Below, one piece after another: positions 13,301 to 25,427 of a stretch of DNA of 64,000 nucleotides. Where the stretch lies: positions 13,329,434 through 13,393,433 of the forward strand of contig NC_049987.1 of assembly GCF_000003815.2 (NCBI RefSeq), given 5' to 3'. A program made the translations under genes and the position numbers. Positions within the stretch are counted from its first letter, which is position 1, and every line of letters starts with the position of its first letter. The stretch comes from Branchiostoma floridae. Lineage: Eukaryota > Chordata > Leptocardii > Amphioxiformes > Branchiostomatidae. A model generated the notes under the pieces. It was given only the letters and a program-made list of their open reading frames with translations, did no database searches and was not told the origin of the DNA.

Positions 13301-16300
13301 GCTTTTCTTCATATTGCCGTTGTTCACCTGCTAACAGAAAATTCATTAAGTTGTAAGTATATCTCTATGAACTTGGCATACTGTACACAAATGTACTACA
13401 ATGGAACTACAATGTAATTGCTTAAACTTTTGAACTTCTTTAAAAAAAAATGCTATTATGCAAGTATGCATACATCCTTTGGAGAAACTATTCTGAATTT
13501 TCAGTGTTAATGTTTACTACACTTAAGTGTCTCTTACCAGCTGTAGTTGTAGATCATTGACAGTAGGTGGGTAGAGTGTCATGGTGCCTCCCTTAGTGGA
13601 CCACATTAGGGCTGCCTCTAACACATGGGTCTGACTCAGGTTCTGTAGAAAAACACAAGGAAGTTAAAAATGTCGTATGTCTCCATCCCTGAGACATTGC
13701 CAAAAAAATCACATACATACATACATACATACATATAACATTTGCAGGTTTCCACTAACAGTCAGCTTACTTTTAACTGTACATGAAAAGCAGAAAGGTA
13801 TGATACCATGGAAAAGGTCTGTGGTTTCTAAATGCTTGCTCTTGTTGCAGATGTTCCATGCATTTTACAAAATATTGTCTTTTTACAAACAAAAAGATGT
13901 CAATAAAATGAAAGATGTTTATCTCACCTGCATGACTGCATTGAAGAAACAGGTGTTCCCAAGGTTGCTCAGTCCCTGTAGATAGACAGAAAAGAGTGCT
14001 AAAGTTGGGACTGCATTAGAACGTCAAAGACACTTTGCAACAACTTGCAAAAATGATGTTTCAATATAATCTTCTTGACATTCATTCTATTCCTCATAAG
14101 ATCAACCAAATTATTTCTAGTCAGTCTCTGGAAACATGATGACAGTGATTGATACACATTATACCTTAACTCTAGCTAGTGGAGACTTTGAAGTGTTGAG
14201 GTTGTATTTATCCGCTCCCTTCCCTGCCATGGCACCTGCATCAACTGTCTCCTCTCTGGGACTGGTCTGCTGGGGACTCTTCTTACCTACAAAAAAGTCA
14301 AACAAGTACATGCAGAGATTAAAAAAAACCTACACTTTCAATGGTCACTCAACAGTAGGAAATCATTCATTAAAAGCTGTAATTTAAAATCATTATTGGA
14401 TTTGTACTAGAGGTGGGTACTGGTGCAGATAATTCAGGTACAGATATGACTGGACCTAATGATAATTATCTGTGAAAACTTGTGAATGGGCTATACTCAA
14501 AACAATGGTCCATTTTGCTATAACGGACTCTGTTTGGTGAGTAACTGACATCTACTGGCATTTTAAAATCCTATCTTCATGTAAACAACACTAATTGCCT
14601 CTGTCACAGTCTGTGTTTGAGTGTACATTGTAGGTAAAACAACTATCGATTCTCCTCTATTTCGCTTTTGTTATTTTCTTGGACCTGTTAGTACCAAAAG
14701 ATGTGATTGCCTGCTGGTAAACTCTTCAATTTCTAATCGGTCCAAAATTTGGTCCTCTGATTATTTTCAGGTCCCATTACTCTGAACTGGTCCAACAAAC
14801 AGTTTTGTCGTACGTAAGTTTAACAAGTTGCTTGTCATTTGTTATAGCACTTAATTTCTGTGATGTATTGAAAGATATTTTGAACATACAAAAAAAATTA
14901 ATATACAGTGTGACCTACCTGTGGAATCATTTGGAAGTCTGGGGATGCCGTAATGTCTGCGTACAAAGTCTACGCACAGGGCAAGCTTCTTACCACGGTC
15001 AAAGGCAACGTCGTTGTCACATTCATAGCACCTAGAAATCATAAATGTAATACAAAATTACAACTTAATGTCATGAGCTTTAAACATGCAACTAGATCAT
15101 TGTTTCCCATTGTTTCCACTTTTTCTTCTGACACACACAGGTATTTCATAATAAATGGATTGAAAATACCAGCATTTCAACTTTGAATAGTTTGATATTG
15201 CTTACATATGTGTAGAACAAGTTAAAGATTTCTTCTCCTTGTTTATAGCAGACACTCATGATCAAAGAATCACTTCATGCAGGGATCAAAATACTTTTTT
15301 TTTGCTACATGCAAAATTGCAAGTTGGCAAAAATCTTAAGTGCAATTTGAAAAATCTACATGCAAAATAAATCTAGTCTATACTGCAATGATTTAGCCAG
15401 CTTCCATCATTCCGTCCTTTGGCGGAATTTTGCTGCTCAGGACAAATAAGAATTTTGCTCATTCTGTCACTTTTGGCGGACAGAAATCGGCACATGAAAA
15501 TATAGACAAAACTTGAAATTTTGGAATGATATCCACATAATCAGCATGTAAGTTTGCAGCAAAGCCCAATTTGATTATTTGTAACACCTACTGACGACTG
15601 GTGACGATCCCTGGCAAAGGCACAGGGCCTCAGTATTTTTACTATAGGCCAGGTATTTTCAACATGCAAGATTGCAAGTTCAGAACATTTTTACGTGCAA
15701 ATCTCAAAAATTACATGCAAATTGCAAGTTAAGTATGTGTATTTCGAAACCTGCTTCATGTGATGAGAAACATGAGAAAAACAGAAAGACAACGCCCTTA
15801 CCACACCATCCATGTGGTTGTGTTGACCACGACAGAGTGACAGCCGGAGCGAGGCGTCTCGTAGTGCTTCAGGGCGTGCTGACTCCTGCTGTTCCTGCCA
15901 CAGCCCTGCAGCAAACAGACAATCTTCACTACAAGTACAACTGCTTCTCTGTGTTTCTTGGAAGCAGCAATGAAAGATCGAGGGCTATGGAGAGACGTTG
16001 TGCGTCGTCTTGCCCCACCCCCCAGGGACAACGGATGATGATGATGTATTTCTTTGCTATGACAAATGCTGTACATGTGCCAGATATAAATAAAGTTCTT
16101 TTGTTCATGGGTTTAATGTCGAAAATATATACTCTCAGAACAAGAGTTTCAACCTAAATTATAAGTATCAACTATTACATTACTAAAAACCGCTAAGAAG
16201 ATAGACTTATGAACATTTATGCCAAAGCTACTTGTGGTTTTTGCGAGATGTGTACTTTCAAAAATGACACAAGCTCCATCTTGACAAAGTGGTAAGGGTT

Positions 16301-17406
16301 ACTGTTTGGTTTCAATAATCTTTCAAAGATACTAAGTATGTTAACATATGAACATCTACATAAATGTTCTATCGTTACAAAGTGGTGTCATTGTTTGGTG
16401 TCAATTATCTTTACAAGAGCAATCTACCTGTAAACTAAGATTCGAAAATGCCTATAGCACTGCTAGTGCAATGTACATGTACTACATGTACCTGAATGAA
16501 ACATAACAGTTTTCTTGTAGATTTCTCACCTGATGTCCACATTGTAAGCAGAGCCAGAGAGTGGCCTCTAACTCCTCAGCTAGAGTGGAGTCTGGTGCGG
16601 GCTCTGTCCTGCCCCGGGCCCCTGACGCACCCTCCTTAGAACACCCCCCACACTCCAGGTGGGGCGAACCCTTCTGTAGGGCCTTCTTCACCTGCGCCTG
16701 GTTCACTCCTTTGTTTATGTGGGGGCATTGCACACCTAGTGAAACATCAATGGTAGAGTTGGTGAATAGCTTCATCACTCAGGTTGGTAAAGCAATTGAT
16801 ATTGAACTTTTGTGTGTACGTAGTCGAGTGCTTAGCGGCCAGGTGCCTATGGACCAAGAAGCAGTGAGTCCAAATACTGTTGCTTACTTGACATGCATGC
16901 TACTGGAAAAGGTTGCAGTCCTTAGGATGGGATGTTAAGCCCACTGGTCATTGTGTTCTGGCTCCACAGGTCACAGGAAAAATAGTAGAAGTTGGACAAA
17001 TATAGACATATAATATTCCCTACAAGTTAGCTGGTTCGCAAACCATACTCCTTGGCCAGCTAACTCGTTAAGTGTGTAACTGTGTTATTTGTCAATATTT
17101 GTCTCCCACATGGACGGCCAGGACCTCATACAGACTTGCAGACTTGAATATATACACACGTGAACCAACCTTTAGGAAGGATGCTCCATCAGCCCCCTGA
17201 CAGCAAAAGATTGTACAACACAGAATTGTATTGATAGAAGAAATTTTCTTTGTCACAAAATGTGCTTCCTTACCAGACTGCCCAGCTGCCTCCACCCCTT
17301 CATCAGACGAGTCCTCGAACACCTCACTCTCCCTGCGCTGTCGGCGCCTGCCTTTGTTGGGCATCTCGTGTGAAGCGGGCTTGACCGTGTTGTCCACCAC
17401 GCGCAT
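7392..17406 (-). CDS. USP45: Ubiquitin carboxyl-terminal hydrolase 45/16 orthologue
   Basis: Eighteen coding exons on the minus strand join in phase: 17406-17274, 16735-16530, 15905-15802, 15031-14919, 14286-14165, 13975-13928, 13642-13538, 13196-13060, 12684-12597, 12306-12216, 12058-11970, 11517-11461, 11303 or 11319 to 11124, 10434-10296, 9840-8797, 8426-8320, 8063-7977 and 7799-7392 (TAA). The product is about 1085 residues. The N-terminal ZnF-UBP has the Cys/His pairs ([29 protein letters not shown]). The catalytic Cys box is [16 protein letters not shown] (Cys about 235), followed by [16 protein letters not shown]. The His box is GHYTAYV and the C-terminus is WYHISDTHV...AFLLFYERL. The start MRVVDN and the segment [19 protein letters not shown] recall vertebrate USP45 more than USP16. 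In vertebrates USP45 acts on ERCC1 in DNA repair and USP16 on histone H2A. The large exon 9840-8797 inserts about 350 acidic, Ser/Thr-rich residues between the Cys and His boxes. The start was chosen by homology; another in-frame Met lies 14 codons downstream. Confidence 0.93.
9921..10019. mobile_element. Short inverted-repeat (MITE-like) element
   Basis: CTAGGGATGGGTACCC at the left and GTACCAGTACCTACCCCTAG at the right form inverted ends, with GGTACAGGTACGG-type repeats inside. It lies in an intron of USP45. Related ends occur at 36025-36455 and as fragments near 14406 and 35007. Confidence 0.5.
13711..13735. repeat. (ACAT)n microsatellite
   Basis: About six tandem ACAT units inside an intron of the USP45 gene. 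Confidence 0.8.
15300..15740. repeat. Direct-repeat-flanked AT-rich segment in a USP45 intron
   Basis: Versions of ACATGCAAAATTGCAAGTT occur at about 15305-15325 and twice at about 15663-15735 in the same orientation. They bracket about 350 bp with no coding content. This could be a degraded mobile element; the type is unknown. Confidence 0.35.
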
Positions 17407-19009
17407 CGAGAGACTCGTCAAACTAGGAGAGGAAACTGTCATTTTCAGATTTATGAACAGATGCTTTACACACATGAACTTATATCATAACACTATTCAC
17501 AATACATGATTGGCTGTGACAGTACAATGATTTCTGTGTGAATAAAAATTACCATGAATCGTAGTAGGTGAAAGGTGATGTTCACTGTGTTCATGGTTAA
17601 AACAATACAGTCCTGAGCACAGTAGTAACATAGCATATGTTTGCTGTGTGATGAGTTCGCAGTGAAAGACAAACCTACATAAAAACATGCAAATGTTTCA
17701 CAATCTACAGTGCAAGTGGCATATTAATTTTTATGTACTTTGTTTGTATCTTTCTTAACAGAAACACGGATCTTTGTTGTGTATGACATCTGCAGATGCC
17801 ATCATTTGTTTCCTGTTTGGAGTTTCACCAAGCCCAAAGGGCTTCATTTCAAAGTCGAACCTCCTTGTTTTGACAGAAACAAATCGAGAAAATTACGTCA
17901 TGGTGCTTGCGTCATATGAAGGCCATGCGTTGGATCGAAACCCGCCAGACCATTTCTCTTTTCCTCATGGCCCCACGTGTAAGTCACCGACACAGCAGAA
18001 TAAAATTTTGTCTATCTGCCAAGCGCTTGCACTAAAGCTGTTAAAACCAATCAGCTCAAACATTTTTATTTTTATATCTCACAACAGAAATCGAATATGG
18101 CAAACAAAGTCTGGAAAGTTACAATTCAAACCCGTTCGTTAGACGGGCATAAAACAAGGTTAATTTTCACTTATATCGTTCAATAATTAGCCTGCCTGAT
18201 CCCCATAATGTTGCCAAACACCCAGTACCTTTACTCCGACATATAAAATCCCCGCTGCTGTCTAACACGTCGTTAAATCCTCTACAATCAGGTAAACTTT
18301 CTCCTGCTCGAATTGAAAATCTACGTGTGGCGTGTCACGCAGGTCAGCTGACGTTTTGCGGCATTCACGACATTTTACGTTTATAGATATTTCGTGCAAA
18401 AAAGCCCACCATGGTTCGTACTAAAACATTTTTGATAACATAACATCATTCTATTTGTGACATGTATAATACAAAGTATGATATTCGGGAGAAAATCACA
18501 GTTAACATTTGCTGTCGTAAACATAGCTGGAGCTTTGCCGATTTGCGTCTTAAGCTCCGCCTTAAGGAGGTCAAAGTTCAGCACGTCGTGGCAAGTGGTG
18601 ATTGCTGGACAGACCGGCGTTTCGACAATCGAGATGTTCTGTCGACACATGGATCTTTCCAGACATCCTGGAAGTACATGGAAAGTCAGGACAGGTTTAA
18701 AAGGAGTTGAACATATAGAAGGAGGCATAATTGTGAAATTGCCGGGGACAGTTCGGCGCTAGCACTTGGAGAAGTCTTTGTCGTCTGCTAAAAGAGACAG
18801 CTGAGATTTGTTGGTGGGAAACATTTCAGGTGGTGTCACTCGGAGTCAAGTTTCGCGCCAAGACATTTCATGTTCCATTTTACGGCGGAGAGATATTACA
18901 TCATTCATTCCCTAATTCTGTGCTACTTTTGCATTTGATACCAAGTTGGCAGTTCAGTATTTTTTCCATTTTTTAAAAGGCAGATAAAATTTTGTTTCCA
19001 CAACATATA
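17407..19009. other. Divergent intergenic region (USP45 / YccV gene)
   Basis: The two genes are transcribed away from each other. A possible 5' UTR splice acceptor for USP45 (ACAG on the minus strand) sits just upstream of its first coding exon, near 17430, so its first exon probably lies further right. The segment about 18180-18860 is comparatively CG-containing and may hold promoters for both genes. No core promoter motif can be named with confidence. Confidence 0.35.
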
Positions 19010-21931
19010 ATGCCACAAGTGGGCATCAATGCTCTCCAGTTCTTCCTGATCCTGATGGCTGTCCCGGCGCAGTACTTTGTGTCGGAGATGTGGGGTTCTA
19101 ACACAGAGTACCAGAGAACTCAGGCCATGAGGGGGTAAGTCTTTCATCACCTGTAATCAACGTGTCAATCATGTACTGTAAATCGTGAAATGTTTGCACT
19201 CAGGTTTTATGTCTATGATTCGTTGTACTGAGAACTTGTGTCTGACCGTAGCATTAATGTTGTGTTGTTTCAACTGCTGGTTTTGTTCTATTTTACAGGA
19301 ACCTATTAAACCTTTGACGTATTACCTAGAATTCCTGTTACACAGGCGTTCTGATCTCTGTGAGAGGGCTTATTGTAACATGCAGACCTAACCTTGTAGC
19401 CAGTATTTACACTATCTCTTGCTTCCGTGGGCTAAATGGCTAGCCTGGTATCCAGTCGTATTTATAGGTCCCGAGTCTATGGAGAGGACAGAAAAGACTC
19501 AAGAGTATAATACGGCTGGATACAAGCTACCAATTGGCTCCCTTCCCTTTAGAGCTTCAAGGGAGCCATTGAGCCGGGCGGCCTGCTCATTGCATTATTG
19601 TTTCGGCTTTACCTAATTATACCCTGTACTGGAACATCCTGCATTTCAAAATCTCATTATCAGCTTATTCATATCTGTTGCAGCCTGTTGGTCTCCTTCA
19701 AGGACTTGAAACAGAACTACTTGAGTCTTCGCTCCTGGAGAGATTGGGTGAGGAAGACCATTTCTTCCATTACATCATCCCCTGTGGAGGACAACAACGT
19801 GTTCTCTAGAGGGGAGTCTCCTGCTTATGAAGTGCTGCAGAGAAGGTCGCCTGAAGGGTACTTTGCAGGTATGTACTGATCCACTTGACCTATGACCCTA
19901 TGATTCATGCATCGGAATAGAGTTTTACGCCACTGATGTTAATAGTTGGTCATAGCTAGTTGGTGAAAGGTAATAAGAGAGAGAAAGAAATATGGAAGGA
20001 AAGGGACCGCGCCACGTATATTGGTTTATGTCATGTGTAGTCAGACTGACACCCCTATGTTAATTTGGTTCAGTCCTATAGTTTAGTCCCACCACAGACT
20101 CCTACTGCTCAGCCATGTTGGAATAAAGTCTCCTCAATTCAAGTAAGTTGCACTTGCGTCGCCCGTGAGAAATTACTCTAGCGGTCCTTCTACTAAACTG
20201 GCGTTAGGTCACCTGTTAGTGCCACTTACACTGCCTTTCTACAATTTTGCTCAGAATTTTTGGAATTGATAATGATATGTTTAAAAAAATGTATTTTGTA
20301 GGTTCAACTGTTCCCAGACGCCCGCGCCCAGTCCATGTCAAGTACAGGGTCGGACAGACCATTAGACACAAGAGATACGGGTACAGGGGAGTCATCATTG
20401 GCTGGGACGTCATCGCAAAGGTAAAATGTTTTAGAGCTAATGTTTCAGATATACCCTAGAATCCATTGGGACAGGGATTGATTGAATTAGTAAATCGGAA
20501 GACATTACTTTGTATTATCAAAGTCATGCTAAGGGCATACACCCAGCTGCTTGCAGTGTATTATACAGGTACTGTGTTACACCTAAATGTATACATGTGT
20601 GTGTATGACTATCTCCATTCATACATGATTCTGGCCTAGTCAGTTACAAATTTATGTTTATGTTTACCACAAATGTCCTCGTTAGAACTTACAGTCTGTG
20701 TTACATACAGAGGTAACATTGTTGCTGTTTTTTCCTCACAGGCTCCACCTAATTGGCTGCTAGCGAATCATCCCGCAGATAAACCAGTAAGTTGCACTGT
20801 AGATGTGGATATGGATATTCAAGTAATCATACCAAGAACATTACTAGATTTATGTTACTCTAAAGATGAAATCTTTTTTAATGGTAGTCTCTTATGTCTT
20901 AGTAGTGATGTAATATCTGTATGTAGATTATACAAAAGAGAGCTGAACTTTATAGAGTGATATTACCTCTGTTTCCCTACTTCACACACCTAAATAACAG
21001 AGACAAATTTATATTCCTAATAAACCTAGACAAACCTTTGATTGTAAAACATATCTGTTCCTACATTTTCGGTATCACAAAGAAGCAAGAAGAAGTCGAA
21101 TTCACTTTGTAGAATATGATTCTTGTGTTGGTTGACATATTTCATGTATCTGTCATCAATTCTTTTGTTGTGACCTTTACTTAACCCAGTGCATATATTT
21201 GTATACAATAAAGGCTTTTCGATATTTTTTTCTGTCAGTACTGGAAGAAGACTCCAAACTACTCCGTGCTTGTTGATGAGAGAGACAGGCCTGATGGACA
21301 GAGGACATATGTGGTGGAAGAGAACATCCAGGTCGTGTACAACATGAAGGTAAAATAGGAAACATTCTTAGTCTGGGGTCCTGCCTTGTTGTGGTTTTAG
21401 TCGCTTCCCAAAGGTACGCTTCCAAGAAGGCTGGACTCCAGGCTACTTAACAGAAGCGTACATTGTACCTTTGGGGAGCGACTAAAAGCACAACAAGGCT
21501 GGACCCAAGGCTAAAACATTTTGTCCATCAATCTGTAATGAAATCAGGCAGAGTATGAATTGATACATATTCATACCGTGAGCATATATTTTGTCACAAG
21601 TAAGCTAATAGCACACATGGTATTTTCAGTACAGAGCTTGTACTATAAGTTGTAGTCATTAGATGTGAAATCTACTCTTTGTAGAGCAAACTACATTTAC
21701 TTTACAACATATAGGTGTATTCTACATTACACCATAAGTCACCAAGCAAAGCTTTCAGCTTCCAGTGGTGAACAAGAAGTTTAATGTTCTTAGAATTGTC
21801 TGATCTTGATATCTTCTATTCTGCCTCCTGTACAGATAAGGCATCCTGATATTGAGGAGTATTTTGACAAGTTTGATGGAGCTCAGTACCTGATGAGGCC
21901 ATGGCTCAGGAGAATCTACCCAGAGGACTAA
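19010..21931 (+). CDS. YccV/HspQ-like (hemimethylated DNA-binding) domain protein
   Basis: Six exons join in phase: 19010-19134, 19684-19868, 20302-20420, 20742-20786, 21239-21349 and 21836-21931 (TAA), about 226 residues. The N-terminus (ALQFFLILMAVPAQYFV) is a signal-anchor-like hydrophobic segment. Residues about 109-220 are a YccV domain: VKYRVGQTIRHKRYGYRGVI, IGWD, then YW and YSVLVDERD, EENIQVVYN, and IRHPDIEEYFDKFDGAQYL. The same order and spacing occur in the C-terminal domain of animal FBXO21 and in bacterial HspQ/YccV, but there is no F-box here. Bacterial YccV binds hemimethylated DNA and acts in proteolysis; the animal role is not established. A hydrophobic N-terminus argues against a simple nuclear DNA-binding job. 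AATAAA follows at 21980-21985. Confidence 0.85.
19441..19567. mobile_element. Hairpin (MITE-like) element in intron 1
   Basis: TAGCCTGGTATCCAGTCGTA (19441-19460) is complementary to TACGGCTGGATACAAGCTA (19511-19529). It is followed by a second hairpin, GGCTCCCTT...AAGGGAGCC, at about 19536-19567. No coding capacity. Confidence 0.55.
21368..21514. mobile_element. Long-hairpin MITE-like element
   Basis: The left arm, from GGGTCCTGCCTTGTTGTG through TAGTCGCTTCCCAAAGGTAC, is mirrored by GTACCTTTGGGGAGCGACTA through CACAACAAGGCTGGACCC. Arms are about 45 bp with a loop of about 35 bp. It lies in the last intron of the YccV gene. Confidence 0.65.
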
Positions 21932-22083
21932 AATACCCATTCCATCTGACTTCCTCCACCAGCTCTGGATCTGTGTTGTAATAAAATCTTATAGTCCTAG
22001 TAAATTCCTAATGCAGACTTATATATATTGTATATCAGCATCAAAATATACCAACTGTTGGCTTACAAAGCTTGAGTTATAAG

Positions 22084-22251
22084 GTTAGTTCACCTTTATC
22101 CGTAGGGTAACCTATATCCGTAGATATAAAATAGGGTATTTGGAAATCGTTAAGTCGTTGGGATGTAGTTTCACATTGCAATATCTTGAAAATGTTAAAA
22201 TATCTAAATACCCATTTATCTAGGTTACCCCACGGATTAAAGTGAACTAGC
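22084..22251. mobile_element. MITE with terminal inverted repeats
   Basis: The left end GTTAGTTCACCTTTATCCGT and right end ACGGATTAAAGTGAACTAGC are inverted copies. A second inner pair is GGGTAACCTA / TAGGTTACCC. The element is about 168 bp, non-coding, just downstream of the YccV gene. Confidence 0.6.
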
Positions 22252-22865
22252 GTTACATGTATATTTCTGTGTTGTAAATCTGGATGTGTTTTTTAAGTCT
22301 GATATCTATCAGACAGTCAGCCATTCCAAAAAAAATACTAGAACCTGTTAACTGATATAGTCACGGGTATTGAATGACTTAGTAGCCTAATGGTGATATT
22401 CCATTTCTATGGCAGAGTGAAATGAAGTGTTATATTTGCTGCCACATGCTGTAGTTGATATTTGTGACAACATGTCAAACATTGTAGTGTGCAGGTACTG
22501 TATATTGTCTGGATGTAATATGTAAGTGGTCACCTGTACATGTACAATGTCTTGTAGGAGATCAATGTTGACGGGCTGTTTGTAGCAGTTCAATAAAAAA
22601 TGCTATAATAGCCCAATGTGGGGGAATCGTGGCCACTGTAATTTTTGTTTTTGCAAGGAAGTTTGAAATCAGGTTTACGGAAAAGGCTGGCCTTCCCATC
22701 CTCAATGTCCCATTTAGTAACACACAAAGAAAACAACCAATGCAGCTGCGCCCTCTAACGAAAAGCATCACAATTACACCAATTACTGGGTATGCTATGA
22801 CAGCATGAACTTTTAGTATTGTCAAGAAGTCTTCAAGCAAAATAAACTGATATTTGTTTCCTTGT

Positions 22866-23838
22866 CTGAATTTCTGTATCTGTATCTATATAGCCGGTAT
22901 AACCGCCCTTCAGCGTAACACACCATCTTTGCAGGCACGCGGTGCGGCAGCAGCTGGCTATTCATTTTGGTAACACTAGCATCCCTGTTGTAGTTATTTG
23001 TACAGAATCTGGCAGCTTGGTTCATCATCATAATGGTTTATTTCTTATCCAACTGCACGATACAGGTAGCAGGGCCAGTAAGACCCTGAATTGTGCTGCC
23101 GTGTTACATTTAAAAAAGATACGGGAACAATTTTTAAAAATACTATATACACAGTTAAGAATTACATTGCTGAACCGAATTACCTTTAACATTATATATA
23201 AAAACAGTTTAACACTTATCTAAAACGGATATTGCACATGATTTCATAAAAACAAAGTACGCCGGTAAGTGGTCTTTAGGTAGCTGTGTCATGACGTCAT
23301 TAGAGGACATTTTCGTTTAATAGTCTTACAATGTACGGGATGGTGCTTTTTTTGAATCTTTCAGTTCTGGTTTTTATCACATCAAGTTCGTTGGATTGTC
23401 TAGTGCGTCGGGTGCTGATCTGCCCTCGGAGAGGGGGGAGTAGGCTTCTGAGGGACGTGCTACTCAGCAGCTTCCTCCCGAAGCGGAGACACAAGTGTTC
23501 GCGTCGACTCCCCAGTGTCGGGAGACCTAGCTGTTCGCAGGCTTCAGCGTAGTTGGTGTACCCCTTCCCCATGATGATTCTGCAGGCCCTCTTTTGTATG
23601 GTTTCGAGCTGCCATGACTGTTTGTTTGTTAGTCCAGGACTCCAAACCGGGGCTGCATATTCCAGTACTGGCCTCACATACGAAGTATACACCGTAACCA
23701 GGTCTGCGGTAGGCAGGTTGAACTTTCTCAAGCGCCTTAGTATGTAGAGACGCTTGCTGCCTTGTTTGGTCATGTGGTTAACCTGGGTGTTCCATTTAAG
23801 ATCAGACTGGATCCATATCCCCAGTTCTGTACCCTTTC
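22866..23838 (-). mobile_element. CR1/Jockey-like non-LTR retrotransposon, 3' end
   Basis: On the minus strand an open frame from about 23838 to the stop at 23300 encodes the C-terminal region of a non-LTR reverse transcriptase: LGIWIQSDLKWNTQVNHMTK, LVTVYTSYVRPVLEYAAPVW and the Cys/Arg-rich QKRACRIIMGKGYTNY. These match the post-catalytic region of CR1/Jockey-type elements. The about 430 bp below it is the 3' UTR, ending near 22866 in a GATACAGATACAGA-type tail typical of such elements. It is 5'-truncated, with no catalytic YADD region, hence inactive. A copy of the same 3' end is at 41700-41795. Confidence 0.75.
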
Positions 23839-24052
23839 AAGTTTATCTTTGTCTTTCTTTGTGTACGGATCCAGTACTGTTGCAGCATATTCAAGGTAAG
23901 GTCTTACCAGTGACGTGTATGCAAGTGATTTTACCCTGGCTGGGCATGCCCACAAGTTGCGTTTGATCACTCCCAATGTCTGTTTAGCCTTGGTTCTTAT
24001 TTTGTAAACATGGACACCCCACTTCAGCCCAGTTGTTAACGTAACGCCCCAC
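23836..24052 (-). mobile_element. Second CR1/Jockey-like RT fragment
   Basis: The minus-strand frame reads LKWGVHVYKIRTKAKQTLGV, then LAYTSLVRPYLEYAATVLDP and DKDKLERVQ, the same post-catalytic RT region as the neighbouring fragment but clearly a different element. It breaks off after LERVQ at about 23836 and runs directly into the other element, so the two form a chimera. Non-functional. Confidence 0.7.
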
Positions 24053-24061
24053 TTTCCACTT

Positions 24062-24126
24062 GACGGCGCTCTCACGGCGCTCTGGCTGCGATGGAAAATT
24101 GGCCAGAGCGCGGTGAGAGCGCCGCG
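24062..24126. repeat. GC-rich hairpin beside a gap
   Basis: GACGGCGCTCTCACGGCGCT and its inverse AGCGCGGTGAGAGCGCCGCG form 25-bp arms around a 15-bp loop, 20 bp before an assembly gap. The strong secondary structure may have contributed to the gap. Confidence 0.6.
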
Positions 24127-24146
24127 ACGCCAGAAAAAGCTGCTCT

Positions 24147-24246
24147 NNNNNNNNNNNNNNNNNNNNNNNNNNNNNNNNNNNNNNNNNNNNNNNNNNNNNN
24201 NNNNNNNNNNNNNNNNNNNNNNNNNNNNNNNNNNNNNNNNNNNNNN
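24147..24246. other. Assembly gap, 100 N
   Basis: Exactly 100 N, the usual placeholder for a gap of unknown size. It cuts the N-terminal Toll-like receptor fragment on its 3' side. Confidence 0.95.
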
Positions 24247-25427
24247 GCAGCAACATTTTCCCCTTTCAAGTTCAGGTCGGTGAAGTTTCTAGTTCTCGAA
24301 TGTCGTAAGACTTCCGCTTTTGGTACATTCAAGTCTCGACCTTGAATACTTAGTTCCTCTAAACTTGGAAGTCGCCCAAAAGTTCTATTATTTATGGTAA
24401 AGTTGTCAAGGGGAGTTCCCAATTCTAATTTTTGTATCACTGTATGTTGTAATTCTGGTAATATCTTTTGCAATTGTGAATACGTAATAGACGTTCTTTC
24501 GAGATTCAATGTGCTCAAATGCCGAAGCCGTAGCAGAATGCCTTCGTCAAATACAGAAATCGGATTGTCACTCAAAACTAAGTCTTGGATCGGTGCGTTC
24601 AGCAGAGGAACCACGTTCTGAAAGCGGAACTGTTGTATTTTGTTACCGGACATGTAAATGGTGTTAAGGGATGTTAGGTTTCTAAAGGACTGGGCAAATT
24701 TTGGAATTAAGAAGTGGTTTCGACTTACATCTAGTGTTCGCAGTCTCGATAGTCCGGACCAGAGTTCCTCCTTTACTAACACATCATTAGTAAGCATATT
24801 AATCGACAGGTCCAATACCTCCATTTCTGATTGAGGATGAAAAAGCCGGTTGGGGAGGGTACTTATTGCGTTCTGGGTCATGTCGAGCCTTTGAAGTTTT
24901 TGCTGTCCACAAAACGCACACTCTCCAACAATGATGTCCTTTGAGCTAAACCTAAGGTCCAAGATAGTCAGGTTGTGCAGGCCCCTGAACGCCCACTTGT
25001 TGATTTCCTGTAGACGGTTGGCCGAGAGGACTAGATTTTGTAGGGAGGGAAAAGACGAGCTTATGTTGGACCACTGAGAATCTCCTAACCAGTTTGTTGA
25101 TAAGTTCAGGGTGAGCAAATTTGTCATCGAGTCAAATGTTCCGTTTTCCACATACTCGATATGGTTTCCACTCAAATCCAAGTACTGCAGGTTCTTCAGA
25201 GTATAGAGAGGCTGTCTGATGAGTTGTCTTATGTCGTTGCCATGTACATCCAATCGCAGAATAGACGAAGGCAGGTCTGGTGGAACATATTTGAAGCTGT
25301 GCATACCCACGCATGTTACCTCCGTCGGACTCCATACCTGACATCCGTGTGGGTTGTTCCCATGTCCGGCAGATAGGATCACTTCCGGTAGGACCATCGA
25401 CAAGCTCAGAAAGGCCGCAAGCCACAT
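24247..25427 (-). CDS. Toll-like receptor, N-terminal half (partial)
   Basis: A single uninterrupted minus-strand frame begins at the Met of MWLAAFLSLSMVLPEVILSA, a signal peptide (an upstream in-frame Met exists but the signal peptide fits this one). A Cys-containing cap (HGCQVW...VTCVGM) and about a dozen leucine-rich repeats follow, for example LKNLQYLDLSGNHIEYVENG and LQNLVLSANRLQEINKWAF, with several N-glycosylation sequons. About 393 residues are present and the frame is cut by the gap at 24246. LRR spacing and the intronless ectodomain fit an animal TLR. It is oriented so that its missing 3' half should lie below 24147, where only retrotransposon sequence is found. It may be one half of the receptor whose C-terminus is at 26541-27543, or belong to a separate tandem copy. 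Confidence 0.85.

Noticed and set aside
22562-22840. Hydrophobic 92-codon minus-strand frame
   Set aside because: Lies at the end of the retrotransposon 3' region and has no homologue I recognise; hydrophobicity alone is not evidence of a gene.
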